A stretch of DNA of 64,000 nt. Source: Chrysogorgia sp. JL179-B06 (taxonomy: Eukaryota > Cnidaria > Anthozoa > Scleralcyonacea > Chrysogorgiidae). The notes below the pieces were generated by a model. The model was not told where the DNA came from and searched no databases. It was given only the letters and a program-made list of their open reading frames with translations. The stretch is from positions 10,347,001-10,411,000 of the forward strand of contig JAYKKM010000437.1 of assembly GCA_035772405.1 (NCBI GenBank), written 5' to 3'. Each line of letters opens with the position of its first letter. The first letter of the stretch is position 1. The position numbers and the translations under genes were made by a program. Below, in pieces: positions 56,601 through 64,000 of this stretch.

Positions 56601-57981
56601 TGAGTTGAACAACTCAAACTCAAGGACAATTAGGGAATTATTTTGTTTAAGTTAATTTGCATTGAGTTTGACTCATGAAAAGTTCGACCCGGACCTAACT
56701 CTGGACCTAACTCTGGACCAAAGTACCTGTAGCACTGACTGCTGAGTCACTGACTACACTGAGTATATACTAATTAAATAAAAAGCAATTATGAGACTGT
56801 AGCAATTTGCAAAATAGGGAGGGAAGTGGTTGCAAACACAAAACATTCAACTCTTCCACCAAAAGTTCAATGTGGTAATGAAATTGGGTTGCCTGAAGGG
56901 CTATCAAATGCAAAAATTTAGTTGCCCAAGTAACCAGCTGACATACAGTAATACACCCTGACATAATACACAACAAACAAATAAAAAATTACCTTTTCCT
57001 GAAAGTCACCAGATATGCCCATGCAAAAACGACATGGCCTCGTTGCCGAAAAGCTCTCCATAAACCCTCCAATACCATTGCTTCCAAGATTATCTGCCAG
57101 AACTAAACTTAGTGTTCCCATAAACGACATCATTTGTCTTCCTATTTGAAGCTGTACTCCATTTTCCTATGTTGAAAAAAACAATCACAGAAAATTAGAA
57201 TTAGTACTAATAGAGAACTCTTGAATACCCAACACTGAAACATAATATATATTTATTAGTAATTACACAGAACCATGTTGTATATTTTTAAAAATGTAAT
57301 CAACCCACCGACTCTAGTAATGCTATATCTGCCATCATTGGTTTGAGAACTTGTTCAAAGCCGTACTTTTTAATCCACTTCACGGGGCACAATATTGCTA
57401 GATTCAGACTTTTAATTGAAGAACGATATTTGGGATGAAGATTCCCCAACATCCAATAAAAACCACCTAATACAAAGACAATTGAAATTTAACAATTATG
57501 GCATACCTACCCCGCATAGTGTGCATGCACAATTACTGTACAGTACTGCTCAGAAATAACCTAACACTGCGTTCCAGACGAGTACGGAACGCCATTGTGA
57601 CTTCGCTTAAAAAGTTAATGGGAAGACTTTGTTAATTTCTGACTTTAGTAAACTGCTAAACGGATTTAACTTGATCATCTGATTGATGTTGATTGATGTA
57701 TTAACCAATCTTACATACCAATCTTATGCACTGTTGCTTTTGATCCCAGTGGGTTAGCAACTTCAAAGTCGTCATAATACAAAATTAGTTGGATTGCTTT
57801 CGCATAGACAGAAAACACTGGATGCTGTCCAGCACTGAATAGATCTCCATCACAAAAGTCGCGCATTTTCCCATCCATGCTTTTGTGTGTATTTTCAACC
57901 TATGAACGAATAAAAAGTATAAAATTTAATAAAACATCACCAAGCTACACCCTGATACACATACACACATACAGTATATAC

Positions 57982-58017
<36 letters not shown>

Positions 58018-60125
58018 TGTAATACTACATGAGCAGTCGTGTTGTATCATATATACAGACTCGAGCCGAAGGCGAGAGAATGTATATATGATACAACACG
58101 AACGCGAATGTTGTATATGGCTTGTGAATTCATACGTCTAAACATTTATGTTTAGTGAAAATATTGAAGATTCAAGCCATTTTAGCAGAGTAAATCGAAG
58201 TTAAAGTTTATGTAAATCAGCCAAAATCTGTATCATATACTGTATACAGATCGCCGTCATGCCACTGATTTGCTTTGTTTTTGCTTCATGAATTAATGAA
58301 TTTCACAAATATATATATACTGTATATATACTGTACAGGTATATAAAATTAAATTTAATATACCAATATACCAGTTGTAGTGGAGATCCAACATAGAACT
58401 AGCTAAAACTGCAAAAAATCATGCTGGTACAACTCAGTATGTCATATTATTTATTTTATAAAAACATTAAATTTTTGGTGGCCACGTAAAAGTAAAAACA
58501 ATATCAGAAGCCTCACCCAGATAGCCGAAAGCTGGCCGCTTAATAATAACTATAATAATAACTACTAGTTTCTTATATAGCGCTTTATCACAATGTCTCA
58601 AAGCACTTTACAGATTATACAATCGAAACAAACATGACAAGACCGAGGTAGACCTTAAGCTTACAAATGGTGCACGTCGGCAGCCGCTATTAGTCCATAC
58701 TCCATTTACATATATTATACTGACAATAATTTTGGGACTTTGATAACTGGCCGCTTAATAATAATAATAAAGATGTATTAGGAGCATTATACAATGCTCT
58801 TACAACAATATATTCTTAATGTTACTTATAAAAACTAATTACAGTTTCATTATAAGATAAAGCCTATACTACATATATTACCATTATGAACAAAAAAACT
58901 ATTAATCTAAAAAAAGAAAAACATATCAAAGCTTCTAATTTCCTGTACATGGTAATGAATTCCACAGTTTTGGTGCAGTAACCGAGAACACTCTGTCTCC
59001 ATGAGCCATGTACTGTTTGGATTTTGGCTCAAGTAGCAGATTTCGGTTAGATGATCTTAATAGGGTGTCCGCACAAGAATATAAGACCTGTTACATATAA
59101 ATTAGTAATGAAATCTTAAATTATGCTATACAGTACCTGTGAAAGCACATCTAGTTGATTTAAAAGTTGTTGCAAAACTTTAAGGACTGGAACATATTGA
59201 TATGAATGTTTCTTTACTTTTATTCGTCCTCTATTTCCTGTTGCAGTATTTATTATCTCTTCTCCAAGCACTATTTCTTCAGGCTCCTGTACGAATCAAA
59301 TTTCAATAAGGTATTAATGTTAGCATGAATAAACTAAAGACTTTAATAGCTTATATAAACTGATCCAGAACTCCACCTAATTAAGTTTTCCATAGGAAGT
59401 GCTGACTCAATCTTATAAATACTACAATAATTAGTAGTAGTTTAAAGTTCTTTCTAACCAAAACGTTCTGAAATGGAAATACACTTTTATAACAAGTTTA
59501 ACCTTACCACCATTTGGAAATTGTGAACAAAATATTTTCTCCGTTCCTGTAATGATTTAAGTTTTTGCACAGCCTCAACAATATTTGGAGGGGATTTCAG
59601 AAAATCTTCTAATCCATCAATATCTTTTAAATCTATGCCAGATTTTTGCAAGCATTGTTTTACTCCTTGTTTCACGTGATTGTCGTTTTGCTCGAGTAGT
59701 TGAGACGTACTTTGAAGTATATGCTCAGTTGCACTGTCGGTAAGTCTATTCAGCTCCTGTGTCTTTAAAGCATACAGTGCTAATGATTTCATAGGACTAT
59801 GATCTGTCCCTTCGGCATTATTCTTGTCATTAAAATCCAGCCGGTTTTCGTCATCTGAGTTACATTCTTGCGTACCGCCACTTTCTTCCAATTCGCAGTT
59901 GACTCCAATTTCGGCGTGATGTTTTCGAGCGATGTGCGATGTCAATGATGAAAGGACTTTGTATGACCTGAAACATCCTTCAGATGGGCAATTTATCTTG
60001 AAATTCGGTTCATAACTATGACGATTTCTGACATGATTCAAATAACGTTTGAACGATAAAAAGGATAAGTGGAAACACTCTGGGTAAGCGCACATAAAAT
60101 GTGTGCGGTTAGGATTTTCCGCCAT
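53609..60125 (-). CDS. C2H2 zinc-finger gene, ten exons, 837 aa, intact
   Basis: Exons: 60125-59508, 59286-59137, 57899-57719, 57466-57309, 57166-56993, 56299-55939, 55212-54951, 54845-54655, 54417-54324, 53933-53609. All have GT..AG borders and matching phases, and the sum is 2514 nt with no stop. Two C2H2 fingers (C12/C17/H31/H36 and C46/C51/H64/H69), then ALYALKTQELNRLTDSATE; exon 5 has ADNLGSNGIGGF and PCRFC; exon 6 has DIMHDMLEGVIPL (about 480-493); exon 8 QWCMRFEAKHYYFK. I know this as an abundant uncharacterised cnidarian and fish family; a transposase origin is possible. Start chosen at MAENPNRTHFMC just before the finger; ATG 60242 is an upstream alternative. Confidence 0.8.
55297..55787. 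repeat. 245-bp tandem duplication of a foldback element (intron 6)
   Basis: Two units start at 55297 and 55542 and are nearly identical. Each has outer inverted repeats (TTATATCACCATTGG and its complement), a 100-bp hairpin (GGTTATATACC...GATATATCAACCCGAGGGCG, AAGCCCGAGGGTTGATATATC) and a smaller hairpin (GATAAGTACTTATC). It lies in intron 6 of the zinc-finger gene. Confidence 0.85.
56330..56950. other. intron 5: repeat-like AT-rich sequence
   Basis: Contains CAGGGTTCAAAATTAAGAAA and GTTGCCC repeats typical of degraded dispersed elements. No exon or ORF of note. The 68-codon minus frame at 56770 is unsupported. Confidence 0.4.
57541..57571. repeat. solo end of the 6012-8081 TIR family (intron 3)
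   Basis: CAGTACTGCTCAGAAATAAC and the next 11 bp match the right end of the 6012-8081 element in inverse orientation (ending ACACTGCG). No partner end is nearby, so it is a truncated copy in intron 3. Confidence 0.75.
57984..58101. repeat. (TA)n and foldback hairpin (intron 2)
   Basis: (TA)n at 57984-58012, then TCGTGTTGTATCATATATAC (58037) with its inverse complement ending at 58101, around CGAGCCGAAGGCGAGAG. It is another of the hairpins with a CGAG...GAAGGCGAG centre. Confidence 0.75.
58535..59090. repeat. dispersed repeats in intron 2
   Basis: TTATATAGCGCTTTATCACA...CAAAGCACTTTACAG, bounded by ATAATAATAAC runs, and GAATTCCACAGTTTTGGTGC...GAACACTCTGTCTCC are texts I associate with dispersed repeats of marine invertebrates. 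No coding frame. Confidence 0.45.
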
Positions 60126-60734
60126 TCCAGTAATATAAAAACTCGAGCCCAATCTCCTACCCCTGGAGCTATGAGTGAAATTATAATAAAAACTTTTTTT
60201 GACAACAACATTTCGATGTTTTACTCCACCTTCATCATGCATGTCTTATTTTTTATTTTAATAATTTTATTGGATAACAATTCTTGTCATGAAAAAGACA
60301 ACAACAAGAGATCCAAAAGGGAAAACGCGAACGGGACTAAAAGACCATAGATTAAAATATATACATGTAAAATTTGCTCTATGTCATAGAGGCTCCATAA
60401 CAGGAACAGTTGCGTACCAGTGTCCAGGTGCACGGGCAATGTCATTACTAGTTAAGCTACAATCGTATTTGTTTATAATATCAGTTCCAATTTTTCCAAA
60501 GTTTGAATTTCAAATATACCTTGATTTCTCAGCGGATCAAAATTCATGAATTATGATTGGTCGAAATTGGTCGGACCTCTGCGAAGACACTAGCGTGAAT
60601 TTGGCTTTATCATCTAGTGTGAGAGCGTGACTTGACAATAATATTGACATTTGACACTTCAGCATTCAGTCCGCGTCGGTTCTTCAAGCGTTCGTATCTA
60701 ACTTGTTTTCTTGGGATATATTATTGATATTAAT
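60126..60734. promoter_or_regulatory. bidirectional intergenic interval
   Basis: A 609-bp gap between divergent ATGs of the zinc-finger gene (60125) and the SAM gene (60735). No clear TATA pair. It has no repeat of the kinds seen elsewhere, consistent with a conserved shared promoter. The 86- and 93-codon plus frames here are not supported. Confidence 0.4.
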
Positions 60735-61391
60735 ATGGAATCTACTCTTACTGATAAAAGTTCAGTTGAGGATGTGTTCACATGGCTGAATTGCAAAGGA
60801 TTTCACGACTTCAGTCAATCGTTCTGTGGTATGTAATTTTGTAAATACAATTATTTATTTATTTCTGTGCTGTTAGAAATCTTGTGATAGGTAATATACT
60901 TTCGTATTAATTTCTTATTAAAATTATTTCGTATACTGTAGACGAAAGTGTGGATGGTGAAGCCTTGTTTTCCCTAACAGAACATGCGCTGGAATCTTTA
61001 GTCTCAAGAGTTGGGCCGCGAATGAAACTGATGAAGGCGATAGGTTTGATGAAGTATGGGGCGTCTCAACATAATCAGAACTCGAACGCTTGTCCATCTC
61101 CTGCTCCTAGTAGTTTGTCCTTATCTTCGTTCAATGACGAGGACCCTTATGACTCTGGAAAAGAAGTATCTGTGTTGCCTTTGAGGTAAGACAAGAGATG
61201 TTGTTTTTCCCTATTAAACTTCGCATTCAAACGTACACGTGTTTACTATATATATAGCAAAGTGAAAAGGTGGTAAACTTGAAGGGCTCCGCTCGAAACG
61301 TCAGTATCTCGTCACTAAATTCTTGGCTGCTATATATTCAAAACACTGTCTACACAGCACTCTTTTTTCGCTGTGTATATATGTATATATA

Positions 61392-61432
<41 letters not shown>

Positions 61433-62536
61433 TGGCATTTACATGTTCTAAGGATTTATATGGTGACTCGAGTGTTGGAATATATACTTTTAAGACCAAA
61501 CTGGGACCAGTTGCGAAAAATGCAACTTACAGGCCTTCCGGATACACTCTAAAATCTTATCCAGGCATTACCGCCAATATATATACAGAAATTGGGTTAG
61601 TGGTGTTGGCGGCTCAACATGGTTCTGGCGACTACTATCTAGTGCACACCCAGAAATTGTGACTAGGCTCTCGGGCGTGATCCTGCAATGCTAGTGCAGT
61701 GCTCTGAGCTACAGAGGCTGTTGCCGAGAGCCTAAGCACAAGTTTTGTACATATAGTGGTGGTAATAGCAGCATAATATTTTGGGTATAATATTACAGGT
61801 AATATTTGGAATTTCACTTGATTATACTACATGTTCTAAGAATTTATAGTGAAGTAAAATTTACTGTGAGTGCTGGAATATACACTAGCGGTCCACAGCA
61901 TTTAGTATCCAGCCATATTTTCTATTACGGTATCTGGTCGGATATACTGGATAACAGTGAACATGTCACTTACACATTTCCATAATACCGCTTCAGTTTG
62001 TTTACATTTATAAATAAGATATATTAATCTATTTCATACGAAGCTTAATAAATCATAATTTCATATATATATATATATGTGTGTGTGTGTATATGGCCAG
62101 ATAGTAAAAAACACAATTAGGTGCAATCCTAATATTTACATTTGAAGACCAAACCTGGACCACTTGCAAAAAATTGAACACGCAACCCTACGATGGAATT
62201 GAACCCGCAACCCTACGATGCTAGTATAATTCACCATAAATCCTTCACCATAAAAAAGCATTTCATTAACATGATATGTTGATAGATAAGAGTGACGACC
62301 ACATGTTTACTACACGCACAGTGCATGCATGTAGAAATATTCCATAATTCTATTTTATCACTATTTAACAGCAATACAAGTTCAGCAAGGAAAATGAAGT
62401 GGCAAGTTCCTTTTCCACTCCCAGAGCGATTTCAGCCGGTTGTCCAAGAGGCTCTACTTAAGAAATCCTTCTTAAATAAGACAGTGAGAAGCAAGTTTAT
62501 TCAAACAATATATGACAGGGCCTGTTTGTTTAACAT
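60735..62536 (+). CDS. SAM-domain gene (SAMD3-like), exons 1-3, 3' end unresolved
   Basis: Exon 1 (60735-60828), exon 2 (60942-61185) and exon 3 (62372-62536) join in phase with GT..AG borders. Residues 11-65 are a SAM domain (VFTWLNCKGFHDFSQSF, VDGEALFSLTEHALESL, RMKLMKAIGLMK). A Ser-rich linker follows, then PFPLPERFQPVVQEALLKK, the start of the region typical of SAMD3-like proteins of cnidarians and fish (from memory). Donor ACAT|GTGAGT at 62536 demands a further exon that I could not place; a palindromic element at 62969 may have displaced it. SAM domains mediate oligomerisation or binding. Confidence 0.7.
61245..61430. repeat. PLE end remnant and (TA)n in SAM-gene intron 2
   Basis: GCAAAGTGAAAAGGTGGTAA, then GAAGGGCTCCGCTCGAAACG (61277-61316), matches the PLE end at 22101 but has lost CTGAT before GAAGG. 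It is followed by CAAAACACTGTCTACACAGC as at 22180, and (TA)n at 61385-61430. Confidence 0.7.
61440..61860. repeat. degraded tRNA-Ala-like composite, rearranged
   Basis: Left-arm text (GTGTTGGAATATATACTTTT, GACCAGTTGCGAAAAATGC) and core text (GCAATGCTAGTGCAGTGCTC) match the 16257-16582 composite but are separated and partly inverted. It lies in an intron of the SAM gene. Confidence 0.6.
62085..62250 (-). repeat. tRNA-Ala-like SINE fragment
   Basis: GGAATTGAACCCGCAACCC (B-box complement) and ACGATGCTAGT match the 16349-16422 core. AACCCTACGATG is present twice in tandem. Flanked by CACCATAAATCCTT end sequence. Confidence 0.6.
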
Positions 62537-62599
62537 GTGAGTTATGTCTGTTGTATCAATATGGTTCAATACCTAACATAATAGATAGAGCCTATTTTT

Positions 62600-62960
62600 G
62601 TTTTGGAAGAATGTTTCTAGCGACAGTATATGTTAGGTTTAAGGTATCAGGGCTCAAGATTTGAATTTTTTACCGGTATCCAAGTGGATACTAACACCTT
62701 AAAATCTGGTATCGCTCCTTGAAATTTAGTATCCCAGATTTGGATAGTAGGTATTCCGATTAGCCTTTAGCAGTATCCAAGTGCCGGACAGGTGCTATCA
62801 TCAATGATTTATGTAATGGTATAACAATGATTTCCAGAAATATGTATTTTAGGAGCAATTATATAATATCCGTCCACTTTTGAAACCACATTTAAGGCAG
62901 AAATACAAACCAGGATGCTCTAAAATATCTTTAAATATAATGTCGAATTATATTGTGTGT
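62600..62960. other. intron or 3' sequence, repeat-like
   Basis: CAGGGCTCAAGATTTGAATT and repeated GTATCCAAGTG/GTATCCCAG words suggest a degraded dispersed element. No exon recognised. Confidence 0.35.
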
Positions 62961-62968
62961 ACTGGTTG

Positions 62969-63459
62969 ATTGTTATCAAATGAAATGGGGTTTTAAAATA
63001 GAACGAAGAAATTGTATATGACGAACTTTCCGTAATTTGACCCTTTTACTAACCGTCAACAGATACAAATAGCGAAAGTGGACGGGTATTCTACAATTTA
63101 GCGTATGTGGAGAATTAATCTTGTGCCCAGATCCATTCCGCATTCGCGCGACAAACAACAAAAAAAATACACGGAATAAGAAACAAAGCACCAAAATTAC
63201 ATTTTGGCGAAATGTTCGACAAAATAGCTCAGTTTTGGTGCTTTGTTTCTTATTCCGTGTATTTTTTTGTTGTTTGTCGCGTGAATGCAGAATGGATCTG
63301 GGCACAAGATTAATTCTCCACATATGCTAAATTGTAGAATACCCGTCCACTTTCGCTATTTGTATCTGTTGACGGTTAGTAAAAGGGTCAAATTACGGAA
63401 AGTTCATCATATACAATTTCTTCGTTCTATTTTAAAACCCCATTTCATTTGATAACAAT
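62969..63459. mobile_element. 491-bp near-perfect palindromic foldback element
   Basis: ATTGTTATCAAATGAAATGG at 62969 and its inverse complement ending at 63459. Arms of about 228 bp differ by a few bases, with a 36-nt loop (63197-63232). The loop text CATTTTGGCGAA recurs inverted directly after the right arm. Two complementary frames (115 and 69 codons) are palindrome artefacts. Confidence 0.9.
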
Positions 63460-63504
63460 GTTCGCCAAAATGTACAGACTTCGGGGTTTGGATTCCGCGT
63501 CTAT

Positions 63505-63655
63505 CCCTACCTGGTGATGCCTGCGAAGGAGGCTAGAGAAATCTTAGTTCGGAAAAGAGAAATCTTAGTTCGCCTGAAGTCCAAAAACTTTTGGGTCTCT
63601 GTAAGTGTGAGCCAAGTGCAGAAAGCGACAATGAAGCTGAAGAATTAAATGCTGG
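63505..63655 (+). other. possible exon, unassigned
   Basis: Open text LSSPEVQKLLGLCKCEPSAE then SDNEAEELNAG before a GTAATT donor-like site. It contains a tandem 17-bp GAGAAATCTTAGTTCGG duplication. It does not look like the expected SAMD3-like continuation. Too little to assign. Confidence 0.2.
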
Positions 63656-63854
63656 TAATTAATGTTTTTATAATTTATTACCTGACATGCCTGGAGGGTT
63701 TTTTAACTGTGGATTGGTTATGGTTTATGCTATAACTAGTGTATTAACTCATTTATAGACATAGCATGTGATGGTGCAAAGTTACCCATAAGAAACATGG
63801 CTTTTAACCAATCAGCACGTGCATTTTCAAAATGTTATTTTATAAACACCATTT

Positions 63855-63945
63855 AACAATTAGACAATGAGCCCGCGTTTTCTATGAGCAGTTCCGCCTC
63901 ATTGACTATCGCTCATAGAAAACAAGGGCGAGTTGTCTAATTGTT
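63855..63945. repeat. foldback hairpin, 35-bp arms
   Basis: AACAATTAGACAATGAGCCC...TTTTCTATGAGC pairs with GCTCATAGAAAAC...GTCTAATTGTT around GTTCCGCCTCATTGACTATC. One of the recurring structured hairpins. Confidence 0.75.
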
Positions 63946-64000
63946 TTAGTATAAATTGACAACTTTCTAACCCAAGAAATAACTTTTATTTCGCATTTTT

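Noticed and set aside
53609..60242. several independent small minus-strand genes
   Set aside because: The open pieces join through GT..AG introns with consistent phase into one ten-exon gene.
62976..63330. overlapping 115-codon and 69-codon frames
   Set aside because: Both lie on the arms of the 491-bp palindrome and mirror each other.

Overview
This is a metazoan nuclear window, most likely from a cnidarian. It is AT-rich, gene-poor and packed with transposons: Penelope-like elements (PLEs), CR1/L2-type LINEs, hAT-like non-autonomous elements, a Kolobok-like THAP/P2X7 transposon and a Polinton-like (virus-like) block. Exons have GT..AG introns. The species cannot be read from the sequence; 'cnidarian' is an inference from the mix of families.

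Layout. 1-5.4 kb: (TA)n, degraded PLE pieces and a degraded LINE. 5.9-8.1 kb: a poly-C run, then a TIR element with subterminal minisatellites. 8.1-16.6 kb: foldback and minisatellite repeats, PLE termini in inverted pairs that carry hammerhead-like cores, long (TA)n arrays, and a tRNA-Ala-like core inside inverted repeats. 16.6-22.2 kb: two PLE copies head to head, with 2.8-kb arms and a 12-nt spacer. 22.2-26.3 kb: a 0.5-kb (TA)n array, another PLE fragment bounded by inverted repeats, and a 1.77-kb palindrome carrying a P2X7-type exon on each arm. 26.3-28.8 kb: a LINE (endonuclease plus RT). 29-34.2 kb: PLE and LINE fragments, a 631-bp hAT-like element with a perfect 8-bp TSD, and a degraded SAM-domain gene. 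36.5-38.3 kb: a degraded transposase-like gene. 39.2-42 kb: a LINE RT split by a hAT-like element and by a short retroposed insert. 42.6-46.4 kb: a TIR-bounded Kolobok-like transposon with convergent THAP-transposase and P2X7-type genes. 47.7-52.9 kb: six tightly packed minus-strand Polinton-like genes (integrase with chromodomain, a tail-anchored structural-type protein, putative major capsid protein, packaging ATPase, two small proteins). 52.9-53.3 kb: an array of GTGTAAATTTACAC palindromes abutting the broken integrase. 53.6-62.5 kb: the only intact host-style genes, a ten-exon C2H2 zinc-finger gene (837 codons, all splice phases consistent) and a divergently arranged SAM-domain (SAMD3-like) gene sharing a 0.6-kb bidirectional interval.

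Most interesting points: (1) the Polinton-like block keeps intact packaging and capsid-type ORFs, and a TATAGTATA-like motif sits directly at the start codons of three of them; (2) the zinc-finger/SAMD3-like head-to-head pair may be a two-gene unit; (3) PLE termini with hammerhead-like cores recur as inverted pairs next to (TA)n; (4) a tRNA-Ala-like core lies inside 80-bp inverted repeats; (5) structured hairpins with a CGAGGGCGAAGCCCGAG-type centre recur, including a 245-bp tandem duplication in an intron. All family assignments were made by eye from motifs; no database search was run.
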